Positions 27,201 to 38,054 are shown, numbered from the stretch's first letter. The stretch is 45,208 nt of DNA from Trachelipus rathkii (GCA_015478945.1 JABUQX010061689.1:5001-50208); one strand, 5' to 3'. The notes: generated by a model not told the origin, from the sequence alone. A program made the numbers and translations.

Positions 27201-27831
27201 TGGTTTGGATTTCTAAAGTTTTATAAAGGGTAATTAGCTTGCTATTCTTAGCCCCGAGTGTAAGTTTATAGGTTTTAGACCAATTCAAGGGGCGAGTGGG
27301 GCATATAAGGAAATAGTAAGCTTTAGCTTTTGGAAATAAGATTATAAGGTTCTCACAATTAAATTTATATATGTTGTGTGAATAATATCTTCCACCTATA
27401 CTACTAAACTGGCTGACCCGAGTCAAATCTATTATAGATCAACCAACTTCAACAAGAAATAATACCTATGATCATATTCACCTAAAATACTTGGGTATAA
27501 GCCATCGCAGTGCACTCTTTTACAATGCCCATATTAGGTAAATAATAAAAGTATATTATAATATTTTTAACTTTATTTAACTACCTAACTAAAAAAAAAA
27601 TATATTGTATATAATATTTACCGTTCTCCAGTATATTACGTAATCATGTATATTATGGATTTAAATGAAAGCCCAATAACAGCCTCTTATATACGCATGA
27701 TGTAAAAAGTACCACTACTATCATATGAATATATTATGAACTTAACGCGAGACAGTTTTACTCATTTGTCCGAATGCTCTCTCAGGAGTACCGGAGGTAA
27801 TTCTGTGCTCCAGGAATTTTCGCCACTCTTT
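27201..27831. other. Unassigned sequence
   Basis: No recognisable gene. A TAAAAAAAAAATATATT run lies near 27590-27606. The plus-strand frame after the motif C-like fragment is broken by stops. Confidence 0.35.
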
Positions 27832-27898
27832 TAACCGACACTCTTCAACCGTACACTCTTCATTCCCGTGCACTCTTCCTTCAACCGTACACTCTTCG
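27832..27898. repeat. Short minisatellite, about 16-bp unit
   Basis: About four imperfect units built on AACCGTACACTCTTC, with variants ACACTCTTC, GTGCACTCTTC and CTTCAACCG. The array runs straight into the RT-like frame that follows, so it may have expanded inside or next to that remnant. Confidence 0.7.
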
Positions 27899-28056
27899 TA
27901 GCAGTTGACATCGACAAAGTATTTAATACAATCCCCCCCCCGTTACTTCATAATAGAGAAAGTCCTAAACACAAATCTTACATCAAAAACAATAAACTAA
28001 TAGCAAATTTTAAATCTGAGTCACACAGCCGAGTTTCATCCATCACCCTTAATATA
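27889..28056 (+). pseudogene. Reverse transcriptase fragment (motif A region)
   Basis: An open plus-strand frame reads VAVDIDKVFNTIPPPLL, then about 15 residues later YIKNNKLIANF and SRVSS. This follows the non-LTR reverse transcriptase pattern V-x-x-D-[LI]-x-K-A-F-D-T-[IV]-x-x-x-x-L-L followed by W-[LI]-[AS]-[NS]-[FY]-L-x-x-R-x-x-x-V. The second family Asp is Asn here, and the PPP arises from a nine-C run at 27933-27941. The frame ends in an AT microsatellite at 28054. It is a truncated, probably inactive remnant. Its family seems different from the element at 21.1-23.0 kb, which carries YDLKKAF. Confidence 0.6.
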
Positions 28057-28204
28057 TAATATTATATATCTTTATATATATATATACCTATTAACTATAT
28101 ATATTATATATTATATCTATTATTATATATATATTATATAATATATATACTATAGAATATATTATAATCCTATATATATATAGATTATATATTATATTAT
28201 ATTA
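28057..28204. repeat. AT microsatellite
   Basis: Interrupted (AT)n between the RT fragment and the left arm of the large inverted repeat. Confidence 0.9.
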
Positions 28205-28425
28205 TGGTTAATTGAACTACTCCAGAGGGTTGTCACCTCGATTTTTATGAAAATCACAGGAAAATAGACTCTTAAAAAAATATATAAAGTAAGTAAATAT
28301 GTGAAAACGAAAATTGTCGTTTCTACTTTAGTGAATAAAAAAAGTTACCCCAGCGTCGCAAAGATGTGTAAAACTCCCATAGGCTTTTCCTATGCAAATT
28401 GACCGGAATGTCATTTTCTTGTGAA
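28205..28425 (+). repeat. Left arm of outer inverted repeat
   Basis: About 220 bp, pairing with 33245-33450. AGAGGGTTGTCACC is exact between arms, and the internal ACGAAAATTGTCG is also exact. Divergence elsewhere is moderate with small indels. Confidence 0.75.
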
Positions 28426-28489
28426 TAGGGCCGATCCTAGAAACGGAAAAGAATTTTTCTAAATAAAATAACATTTTTTTCCGTGATAA

Positions 28490-28860
28490 TAGATATATAT
28501 ATAATATTATATTATAGGTATTATATATATTATAATAATATTACTATTATATATATATATTAAATAGTAATAATAATATATTATATACTTAATATATTGT
28601 ATAATATCCTTATTATATAATTCATGTATTATATATAATAATATATATAATATATATAATATACTATATTATATTATATATATATATATATATATATTAT
28701 ATAAATATATAAATATATATATATATATATATTTACTATATATATAGTATATATATATATATTAATATATATATACTATATAATATACCCTTATTATATA
28801 TATATATTATATAGTATATATATGTAATATATATATATATATATATTATAATAATATTAA
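28490..28860. repeat. AT microsatellite block
   Basis: Interrupted (AT)n/TAATAT sequence inside the foldback-like element. Confidence 0.95.
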
Positions 28861-28968
28861 CCTAATTAGTAATCACTATCTGAATCCTCTGAACCGAAAG
28901 TTACTGTTGACTGTTTTTTTGGTTGGTAAGCCTCGCGATAACATTCAGTAAGTGTGTTGCAAATCTTG

Positions 28969-29041
28969 TCTTTATAGTTAGAAAATTTTCTTTTAAAGAT
29001 AAACTTTCTTTATAGTTAGAAAATTTTCTTTTAAAGATAAA
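28969..29041. repeat. Perfect two-copy direct repeat, 38-bp unit
   Basis: The unit starting TTTATAGTTAGAAAATTTTC at 28971 recurs identically at 29009. Each unit contains the palindrome GAAAATTTTC. Near-identity of the copies indicates a recent duplication. Confidence 0.9.
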
Positions 29042-29296
29042 GTATGTCTGTCGAATGTTGTTGATTATTACCATATTTTGAGGTAGGGAATAACTAGATC
29101 TAATCACTCCCTCCAAATATATTTATATAGTTTTGTGTATGATAGGTGTAGGTTGCAGGATTCATAAAATTGTTAAGAATTGAGCTAACCGTAAGCAGTA
29201 GGTATCACTGATTCCTGCAGATTACTGAATAAGACTTCGCAATCACTTAGCAAAATATATTTGCAGTTAGGACATTTCATGGATTTCTTTAAGGCA

Positions 29297-29324
29297 GGGG
29301 GGGTGGGGGGGGGTGAGGGGGGGG
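29297..29324 (+). other. G-rich tract, potential G-quadruplex
   Basis: Three G runs (7, 9 and 8 bases) separated by T and TGA in 28 bases. The long runs can supply four or more G-triplets, so intramolecular quadruplex formation is plausible. It stands alone in AT-rich surroundings. Confidence 0.75.
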
Positions 29325-29575
29325 TCTTTATGATATAAAAAATTAAAATAAATTGTCTTATATCACTGTCACAAAATCTAGAAAATGATAGTATTGTTAT
29401 ATTTCACAACTCCTACGCAAAGAAATAGTGTATTCATTATAGATAAAGTAAGCCACCACATATTTCCATATGTATAACCATTAATGTATACCTAAATAAT
29501 TCTGTCTAGGCATAATATAAATTAATATAGCCTGATACCAATTTTAACGTTAATGAATATGATACAAAAAAAATA

Positions 29576-29585
29576 TTAACATTAT

Positions 29586-29621
<36 letters not shown>

Positions 29622-29629
29622 TATATTAT

Positions 29630-29660
<31 letters not shown>

Positions 29661-29765
29661 TATATATATATGTATATATTATATTAATAATAATAATATA
29701 TATATAATATATATATTATATATATATATAAATATATATATTTATATATATATATATAGGTGAAT
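29576..29765. repeat. AT microsatellite block
   Basis: (AT)n with TAATAA interruptions, immediately before the palindrome at 29776. Confidence 0.95.
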
Positions 29766-29882
29766 AAATAAATAAAAAGCGACAAACTATCATCAATCAT
29801 ATCTCAAAAACTACAATAGCCACAGAACAAGGAATACCATTGCTGGAGAATGCTGCGTCCAATTTGTAGGGGCGGAAAATTT

Positions 29883-29885
<3 letters not shown>

Positions 29886-29923
<38 letters not shown>
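29886..29923 (+). repeat. Poly-A homopolymer
   Basis: Uninterrupted run of 38 A. It pairs positionally with the poly-T run at 30633-30664 in the other arm of the palindrome. Confidence 0.95.
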
Positions 29924-29925
<2 letters not shown>

Positions 29926-30184
29926 ATATATGAAAAATATTCTCAAAAACTACAATAGACTACAGCAAAATAGAATACATTTTTGGAATTGGAGAAAATA
30001 TTTTAGATAGGAAAATGTAAAAAAAAATAAAAAAATAAAAAATATTATTGCTAATAATTATAGTAATAGTAGATTAGAGAGCCTGATTTATGAGACCTTT
30101 TATGGGTTATCATCGTTAAAATAATAGACTTTCGATTAAATTTGCCTTTTTTTTTCTTTTACTATAAAATAGTCTTCACAAGGG

Positions 30185-30420
30185 TAAACTGCACCGATGG
30201 CAGGAGTCGGGTCTCTCTGCCTTCCGGGAACTACAAGGTAGGACTAATTCCCCCCCTCCGGTATGAGGGTCCCGGAACCCCCGCTCATTGGTATTTGGTT
30301 GTCGCGGGGGTTCCTCCGCCCCTCCCTACGGGGTATGGAAGAACGGTCCCCCCCTGTGTCTTGCTCACCGTATCGGCTCGAGCGCCTCTAATCATTGCCG
30401 GTGTAATACCTTTACAAATA
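30185..30420. other. GC-rich core of the palindrome with 11-bp stem
   Basis: A GC-rich block in AT-rich DNA. GGAACCCCCGC at 30274-30284 and GCGGGGGTTCC at 30304-30314 form a perfect 11-bp stem with a 19-nt loop, and weaker pairing continues outward. The sequence GGAGTCGGGTCTCTCTGCC near 30201 resembles GGAGTCGGGGTTTCTCGCTC near 32279 in the next palindrome. The 93-codon frame read across it is proline-rich, recognisable as nothing, and best treated as incidental. Confidence 0.7.
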
Positions 30421-30630
30421 TAATATATTATATATTATTAATGTCCCCCTGCTCCTAAAAATAAAAAATAGCCAATATTATTTTATATTTATATTTAATA
30501 TTTATTTATTATTTTATACATTTTTCCTAACTAATAGCAATTTTAGTCAGGATTCTCAAAAAATTTTGTATTTCTGTTCGCTGTTATGCTATCTGTAGTT
30601 TTTGGAAGATTCCTTGATTTTTTTGTTTTA

Positions 30631-30632
<2 letters not shown>

Positions 30633-30664
<32 letters not shown>
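30633..30664 (+). repeat. Poly-T homopolymer
   Basis: Run of 32 T in the right arm of the palindrome, mirror of the poly-A at 29886-29923. Confidence 0.95.
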
Positions 30665-30668
<4 letters not shown>

Positions 30669-30784
30669 ACATGTTTCCACCCATAAAAGTCTTTTGCACA
30701 GGATTCAACAATGTATTCCTTTTTTCCTGTAACTATTGTTAGGTCTTTAGATATGGATTCGATGATAGTTGTCGCGTCTCTAAA

Positions 30785-31404
30785 CCATCAATATCACCAC
30801 TATATACTATATATACTATATAACCTATATAATAATATATAACCTATATAATATCATAATATCAATATTTATTTTCATGTATATTATATATTATATAAAT
30901 CTTATAGATATATATATATATTGATATACAGTATAGTATATATATATATATATATATATCCTATCATATATTATATATATTATATTATATATATTTATAT
31001 ATAAATAATATATAATATATATATAACTATTATATATATTATTTATATATATTATTAATTTATATATATATATTTAGTATACTATACTATATAGATTTAT
31101 TGAATATTAATTATAGATAATAATAGCTTGTTTAAAACTTAAGGTGGTGTATAAAATTATATACTCTATATACTATATTGGGATTATTATATATATATAT
31201 AGTACGTATATATGGTAATATATTTATATCTATCATTCAATATAATTAATTATATTTTATATATAATTATAATATATTATATATATATAATATATATATA
31301 TATATATAATTATAATATATATATATTATAATTAATAATATTTATATATATATTATAATTAAATTATATATACATATTATATATAGTATAATATTATATA
31401 TATA

Positions 31405-31440
<36 letters not shown>

Positions 31441-31980
31441 CTATATAAATATATACTATAATATATATTATATTATATCATATATATATAACTAAATATA
31501 CTAATATAAATATATTATATATATATAAATATACCTATAAATATTAATTTTTATATATATATATTAATATATGTAATATTATATATAATATTATAAGTGA
31601 ATTTATTCATAAAATATAATATATAGTATATATTATATAGTTTATATATATTATTATTTATTTAAATATAAAATTATATATAACTATATATATATTATTA
31701 TATATATTATATATATTTTATATATTAATCTTACTATGTATTGTACATATATATAATATTAATTCATTTAATTATATATAGTATATAATATAATATATAT
31801 TATATAATTATATATTAATTATAATAATACATATATACATATATTAATATATTATATATCATATTAAGAATATATATATATATATAGAAACTAAATATAT
31901 AATTTAATTATTATATATATAATTATATTATATATAATATAATATATCATATTATCATAATATATATTATATTATTAAAC
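30785..31980. repeat. Long AT microsatellite block
   Basis: About 1.2 kb of nearly pure interrupted (AT)n/TAATAT sequence with a small non-simple island at about 31105-31190. No coding content. Confidence 0.95.
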
Positions 31981-32486
31981 AAGACATAATTTATTTCCAA
32001 ATAGATAATGGTTATAATAAGATGAAATTTATCATCTCGAAAGTATATGACCAACTTGCAGAGAAAAAACATTACATATTTCGGAATCAGTCGTAAATTA
32101 AAAAATAGAGGGTATTACCGAAGTGTTATATATAAAGAAAAAAAAATTTTTTTGCTATCTTGAACTACATGGTGATATAAGTTGTCACAGAATTTGTAGT
32201 ATTTGAATTTTAAAGACCTTTAACGAACACCCTATAGAATATAAGACACCAGCTTACAAATGTAGATAATCACGGAAAGGAGTCGGGGTTTCTCGCTCGC
32301 CTTTCTACCATAGTAAATTTGTGGACAATGAGAAAGGGATTCTGTTGTGTCCCTTCTTTTAAACTCTCCTCCAGTCGGCTTCTGAGCTACACACACGCGC
32401 TCCTAATCGAGGAAATATAGTTTCCGTTGAACTTCATAAATGCTATTCCGAGAGTATCATCTCTTGCCGTGAGGGTTCTAGAGCCG

Positions 32487-32630
32487 AAAAAAAAAAAAAA
32501 AAAAAAAACGAAAAAAATATATATAAAAAAAAAAAAAAAAAAAAAAAATAGAAAAACAAAATAAAAACGAAAAAAAACAAAAAAAAAAAAAAGGAAGAAA
32601 AAAAACAAAATAAAAAAAAGAAAAAAAAAT
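32487..32630 (+). repeat. Interrupted poly-A tract
   Basis: A-runs broken by CG, TAT, GG and single C, starting with an uninterrupted run at 32487-32508. The F-rich minus-strand frame is a product of this tract. Confidence 0.95.
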
Positions 32631-32764
32631 AGTAAATTGCCTATTGGTACGAAGTTCCCCTCCATCGTCCCCCTAGAGGCCGAGAGAACCCCGACCCTGA
32701 TATCTATGTGGTCTACTCTAGAGTGTTCGTTAGTGTTAAAAATACAATGACCTCTTACATACTT

Positions 32765-32782
32765 AATATATGTATATTATAG

Positions 32783-32820
<38 letters not shown>

Positions 32821-32880
32821 AGCTATTACTATAGTATATATATAATATATGATATATATATACCTATATATATATGTATT
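32765..32880. repeat. AT microsatellite
   Basis: (AT)n interrupting the right arm of the second palindrome. Confidence 0.9.
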
Positions 32881-33010
32881 TTACACCCTGTAATAAGCTT
32901 TATACCCTGATTCCAAATATGTAGTTTGTTTTTCTGTAAGTATCATACTTTTCGAGATAATTCTCCTTGCCCTTTTCTGGAATTATTCTGTATTTCAATT
33001 ACATCAATTA

Positions 33011-33035
33011 TTTATATATATATAGGATATATTAT

Positions 33036-33082
<47 letters not shown>

Positions 33083-33140
33083 TAAAATACTATGTAATAT
33101 ATATATATATATATATATATAATATAATATACTATAGTAA
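33011..33140. repeat. AT microsatellite
   Basis: (AT)n between the second palindrome and the right outer arm. Confidence 0.9.
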
Positions 33141-33244
33141 AAAATATCAGTTTCTAAAATTTTTCCATCTTAAAATTTTAAGAAGTTAAAGCAAATTTTT
33201 ATTTGTTTGCTATATTTTTAAAAAATTTTTTGTCGCTTATTTCA

Positions 33245-33450
33245 GATCGTGCGAAAACATTGCGGCCACACCCTACTTATAACAAAATCCTATGGAGTTT
33301 TTAACATATTGCGACGCTGTAACTTTTTTTCCTAAAAGAGAGCGACAATTTTCGTCTTCACTATTCTTCATATACTTTTTTAGAGTCGATTCCTGTTGTG
33401 TTTCAGTAAAAGATCGGGGGGGTGACAACCCTCTGCAGGTAACAATTACC
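33245..33450 (-). repeat. Right arm of outer inverted repeat
   Basis: Reverse complement of the left arm at 28205-28425. It contains GGTGACAACCCTCT (33421-33434), the exact complement of the left AGAGGGTTGTCACC. Its inner end carries a GTCGCTTATTT string related to the AAGCGACAAA ends of the 29776-30777 palindrome. Confidence 0.75.
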
Positions 33451-33454
33451 ATAT

Positions 33455-33645
33455 AATATATAAATTATAATATATATATATATATAGTATACTACTGAAT
33501 TATAAGATATACGCATATTATATTATACTTATATATATATATATATACTTATTAATATTATAATATATATATATAATATATATATATATACTACTATATA
33601 ACTATATATATACTATATATATATATATTATATATATATACTTAC
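33455..33645. repeat. AT microsatellite block
   Basis: Interrupted (AT)n flanking the foldback-like element on its right. Confidence 0.95.
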
Positions 33646-33960
33646 TAATCATTATCATTATTACAAGACACTATTATTATCACTTACCACCCATTCGACT
33701 ACCATCATTAATTATAATCATTATCGTTATCATCACGCATCACTAATATCATCAAATTATTATTATCAGTATCATCACTGCCACTATCATTATCATTTAA
33801 CCATTACTTAACATTAGCCGCCGCTATCAATCGATTGCATTACTTATAACTTATCTATATTATTATTTCTATATTATTAATATCACTAATTAATAATATA
33901 TCACCATATATATCACCAATTAATAATAGTCACCAATTAAATTATAATACTGCGATTGTT
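33646..33960. repeat. Cryptic (ATC/ATT)n repeat
   Basis: Imperfect trinucleotide-like repeat of ATC, ATT and ACC units, for example CATTATCGTTATCATCA. Older and more decayed than the (AAT)n arrays near 19.4 kb. Confidence 0.8.
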
Positions 33961-34529
33961 CATGGGAAGTGAATAATGTCAGAAGGGGGTTCCCAGCCCC
34001 AACAGCCATGCGAGGATAGTCTTCAGATATTTTGACCAGCCGTGCATGCGAAACATCCTCAGTCCACATAGGAAGAACGCAGAAACTTATAATTATAGAT
34101 TAGCTTTCTTTATTGGGTAATTCAACTGTTGGGTTTAACTCTCTTTTTTGCTTAAAAAGACTGAAGATTCAATTTTTTTGCTCCTCACCTAAACTGTATC
34201 GAAAATAAAGGGGAGACTTTATACTCGGACCCCCTACTTTTTGAAGTCAAAATCAAAATTTTCACATTTTTTTTTATTATCTAGATTATTAGAAAAATTC
34301 CTCCTGAACATCATGGTGTAATTATTTTTTAAAAATTCTAAATGGTTTTTTAGATACTGAAATTTATTTAGAGAGGTGTCGAACTAAAAAATTTCAATTC
34401 CAGTCAAAACTGTAATTCCAGGTTGGTTTAGGTTAAAAAAAAGTTTTATTTATAATTATAGAAAATCTATTTTTTTTTTCATATTCTCAACCTCCCACCC
34501 ATTCTTCGGATTTTACTCAGTCAAAGTAA
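33961..34529. other. Unassigned sequence before the satellite
   Basis: Non-repetitive sequence with a short GC-richer patch at about 33977-34085 (GGGGGTTCCCAGCCCCAAC). No gene recognised. T- and A-rich from 34140 on. Confidence 0.4.
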
Positions 34530-34795
34530 ATGGAGTCGAAGCCCGGCCCGGACCCGCGACCTGGAGCCTCAGTGCGGGACCGAGCTGGTGTCTGGTGCCC
34601 GCGTGCTACCGGTTGTGGCAGAGTTCTAGCGGGTATAAATTTTTTTTCAAGAAATAATCTGTTTAAGATTTTGGAAAAAATTTTCTTATTTGGGGCCCCC
34701 CAAGGAAAACGTAACTAAACATATTTTCAAATATGCAGACTTCCTTTGTCGGATCCCGAGTACCGATGCGGTAGGGAGTCGAACTCGGAGCCGGT

Positions 34796-34830
34796 GTCGG
34801 CGCCGGAGCCGGAGCCGGAGCCGGAGCCAG
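34796..34830 (+). repeat. (GGAGCC)n expansion inside a satellite unit
   Basis: About five consecutive GGAGCC hexamers within the core of an early unit. Similar expansions lie at 37541-37577 and 38060-38130, showing local slippage inside the larger satellite. Confidence 0.85.
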
Positions 34831-37509
34831 AATTTATGAAAATTTTTTCAAAAAATATTTTTTTATTTGCGTGAAAATTTCATGCCAGAGGACGTGCGGA
34901 ACAGTTATCAAATAGTGCAGAAACCTTAGTCGGTTCCGAGCCGAAGCCGAAGTCATAACCGGATCCGCAGCCGGATCCTGGGTATGGAATTTTCCGCGGA
35001 AAATTTTTTGGTGAAAAAATTTATGTCAGAAAACGTGCCGAACTCAATTTTCATAATAGTGCACAAAACTTAGCCGGCATCTCGGAGCCAGAAGCCGAAG
35101 CCGAAGTCAGAGCCGGATCCGATTCCGGATCCTGCTCCGGATCAAATTTTTTCAGAAAATATTTTTTAGATGAAAAATTGTGTAGTTTTCAAAGAAGACA
35201 AGCTGAGCAATGTTCAAATAGTGTAGACACATTAGTCGGATCCGGAGCCGAAGCCGAAGTCGTATCCGGAGCCGTATCAGGAGCCGGATCCTGGGTATGA
35301 ATTATTTTTGGGAAATATTTTTTTGCTGAAAAATTTATTGTCAGTTATTGTCAGAAGACGTGCCCAACAATTTTCAAATAGTGCAGGAAACTTTGTCGAG
35401 GTCGGATCCGGAGCCGAAGGCTGAAGTCGGAGCCGGATTCCTGATCCGGATCCTGATCTCTGATCCGGATCCTGCTTGGTATGAATTTTTCTTCATGAAA
35501 TATTTTTTTGAGGTCGATTACCCAATCAATAATCAAGAAGACATGATCTGAGCAATGTATCAAATAGTGTAGAAACACATTAGTCGGAATCCAGGAGCCG
35601 AAAGTCCGAAGTGAAATCCAGGAGCCTTATCCGGAGTCCGGAATATCAACTGGGTATATATTTTCTATGTCGAGAGAAATATTTTTTTAGGGAAAAATTT
35701 AATAATGTCTTAGGAAACGTGGCTGCAAGTCGAACAATTTTCAAATAGTGCAGAAACCTTAGTTGGATCAGCGAGCCGAAACGAAGGCCTAAGCCGAAAA
35801 GCAGAGGCCGGATCCCGTAGGATTCCTGTGAGTGCTCATTAACAAAAACAACCGATAGAATTTTTCGTTCAGAAAATATTTTTCTAGGTGAAACAATTTA
35901 TCTCCAGCAAACTGTGCCCTGAACAATTTTCAATAGTAGACTCGCTGTCTCGAAGCGAGTGCGACCAAATGATGCGCAAAAAGCAGTAATCGCGCAGCCG
36001 GCTTCCGGAGCCGGATCCTGTCTTATGAATTTTTTTTCGGGAAATATTTTTTTGATGAGGTGAAAAATTTATTGTAAGAAGACGTGCTGAACAATTTGAA
36101 AATGTATTGAAACATTAGTCGGATCCGGAGCCGAAGTCGGATTCTAGAGCCGGATGCCTTGCCGGCATCCTGGGTGTAAAATTTTTTCGAAAAAATATTT
36201 TTTTAGTAAAAAATTTATTGCCATGAGACGTGCTTAATGCTGAACAATTTCAAAATAGTGCAGAAACCTATGTTGGATCCGGATCCAGCTCCGAAAGTCG
36301 GTGAGTCGGAGCCTGATCCGGATCCGGATCCGAATCCTGGGTATGAAATTTTTACGTCCGAAAAAAATATTTTTTTAGAGTGAAAAATTTAATGCAGAAG
36401 ACGTCTTGAACAATTTTCAAATAGTTAAAAAAACCTTTAGTCGGATCCGGAGCCAAAGCCGACGTCGGGAGTGGAACCTGAGTCGGAGCGGTAGAGCCGC
36501 GGAGCCGGAGTGTTAAATTTTTTCAAAAAATATTTTTTTAAGTGAATTATGTCTCCCAGAGGACGTTCTGAACAGTTATCAAATAGTGCAGAAACCTTTA
36601 GTTCGAATCCGGATCCTGGGTATAAATTTCTTCAGAAAATTTTTTAGGGGAAAAATTTATTGCCAGCAAAAAAGGTGACGTACTGAACAATTTCAAATAG
36701 TGTAGATAAATTAGTCGGATCCGGAGCCAGAGCCGAAGTCGGAAATGGAGCCGGATCCTTAGCCGAATCCTGTGGTTTGAAATTTTTTCGAAAAATATTT
36801 TTTGTGGCTAAAAAATTTATTGCCAGGATACGTGCTGACCGGAAGACGCACTGAACAATTTGCAAATAGTGCAGAAACCTTAGTCGGATCCCCGGATCCT
36901 GATTCGGATCCGGATCCTGATTGTCGAAGTTCGAATTCGAAGCCGGATCGAATCCGGATCCGGATCCAGGGTATTGAATTTTTTATAAGAAATATTTTTT
37001 AGGTGAAATCGATGAAAATTTTAATAGAAGAAGACGTGTCTTCTGAACAATTTTCAAATAGGTGTAACGAAACATTAGGTCGGGGGACGGAGCGCTTTTC
37101 CGGCAGCGCTGATCTCGGCCGTTTGGAATTTTTCGGAAATCATTTTTTTGCTCCGTGAAATAATTTATTGTCATAAAGACCAGACCGAACCATATTTCAA
37201 ATAGTACAGAAACCTTAGTCGTGATCCGGAGTGAAGCCGATTAAGTCGATCTGGCCCCGCGTGATCCCTGAGCGGACCTCCTAGTATGAAATTTTTTTCG
37301 AAAAAATATTTTTTTAGGTAAAAATTTATTAGCCATGGAGACGTCTGGCTGAATAATTTCAAATAGGCAGAAGACCTTTTTAGTCGGGATCCGGAGCGAA
37401 GCCGAAGTTCGCGATCCGGATCCCGATCCGGAATCGCTGGGGTATGAATTTTTTTCAAGAAATATTTTTTTAGTGAAAAATTAATGGAAGAAGACGTGTC
37501 TGAACATTC

Positions 37510-37585
37510 TGAAATAGTATCCGGAGCCGAAGCCGCAGCAGAGCCGAAGCCGGAGCCGGAGCCGGAGCCGGAGCCGGATAGTCGG
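37510..37585 (+). repeat. (GGAGCC)n expansion inside a satellite unit
   Basis: GAGCCGAAGCC units followed by consecutive GGAGCC hexamers. It produces an SGSGSG-type frame on the minus strand that is not a gene. Confidence 0.85.
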
Positions 37586-38054
37586 GATTCCTGGGTTAGA
37601 ATGTTTTTCATGGAAAATAATTTTTAGGGTGAAAAATATATGCTCAAAAGACGTACTGAAACATGGTTCAATTAGTACAAAAAAACCTTAGTCGCGATCC
37701 GGAGCCGAACCGAGGCTGTCGGAGCCGGGAGTGCGTCTGAACGGATTCCTGAGGTTATGAATTTTTTACCATAGATATATTGTGTTATCCGTTCAAAAAT
37801 ATATTGTCAAAAAACCGTTACTGGAACAATTTTCAGTCAATAAGTACAGAAACCGTGTTAATTGGATCCCGACTATCCGCGGATCTGAAGCCGTAGCTAG
37901 TCTAGCACCAGATCCTAGGTTTATGCATATTTGTTCAATAAATTATTTTTTAGTGAAAAACAATGTTTATCGCACTTTTTGCCAGAAGACTGTGCTGAAC
38001 TAATTTACAAATAAGTCAGCATCCTGGAGTCGGGAGCCGAAGCCTGAAGGCCGA

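Larger units (their letters stand above)
28861..29575. other. Unassigned internal segment of the foldback-like element
   Basis: About 700 bp of non-simple sequence. It holds a 38-bp direct repeat and a G-rich tract (listed separately). No transposase or other coding motif is visible, and no inverted partner was found elsewhere in the element. Confidence 0.4.
29776..30777. repeat. Imperfect 1-kb palindrome with GC-rich centre
   Basis: The left arm reads AAGCGACAAACTATCATC, ATATCTCAAA, ACAGAACAAGGAATACCATTG, a poly-A run (29886-29923), TCTCAAAAACTACAATAGA and ACAGCAAAATAGAATACA. The reverse complement of the right arm reads GCGACAACTATCATC, ATATCTAAA, ACAGGAAAAAAGGAATACATTG, a poly-A run (the poly-T at 30633-30664), CCAAAAACTACAGATAG and ACAGCGAACAGAAATACA. 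The same order holds inward to the GC-rich stem at 30274-30314. As RNA or single-stranded DNA it could fold into one long hairpin. Confidence 0.75.
32000..32990. repeat. Second imperfect palindrome of about 1 kb
   Basis: The left arm has ATCATCTCGAAAGTAT (32031), CAGAGAAAAAACATTACATATTTCGGAATCAG (about 32058-32090), TTTAACGAACACCCTATAGA (about 32220) and GGAGTCGGGGTTTCTC (32279). The reverse complement of the right arm has ATTATCTCGAAAAGTAT, CAGAAAAACAAACTACATATTTGGAATCAG, CTAACGAACACTCTAGAGT and GGGTCGGGGTTCTCTCG in the same order. The centre is near 32490, in an A-rich block. Similar motifs and the same GTCGGG string link it to the palindrome at 29776-30777, so both look like one element family. 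Confidence 0.7.
28205..33450. mobile_element. Foldback-like element bounded by inverted repeats
   Basis: The left end (28205-28425) and the reverse complement of the right end (33245-33450) align over about 220 bp. Shared strings in order are GGT(T)AATTG, AGAGGGTTGTCACC, AC.ACAGGAA, AGACTCTTAAAAAA, ACGAAAATTGTCG, AAAAAAGTTAC, AGCGTCGCAA and CCATAGG.TTTT. The 5.2 kb between holds AT microsatellites and two further large imperfect palindromes but no transposase frame. This fits a non-autonomous foldback or long-TIR element, or nested insertions of one family. Target-site duplications cannot be defined because both flanks are AT repeats. Confidence 0.65.

Noticed and set aside
32387..32665. Phenylalanine-rich frame that could suggest a membrane protein
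   Set aside because: It is the complement of interrupted poly-A inside a palindrome.
28205..33450. An autonomous DNA transposon with transposase
   Set aside because: The interior holds only microsatellites, palindromes and about 700 bp of non-coding sequence, with no DDE-type frame.
37171..37611. 146-codon frame with a Ser-Gly repeat, the longest in the window
   Set aside because: It lies wholly inside the satellite and the SGSG stretch is the GGAGCC hexamer core. Similar frames occur in other units on both strands.
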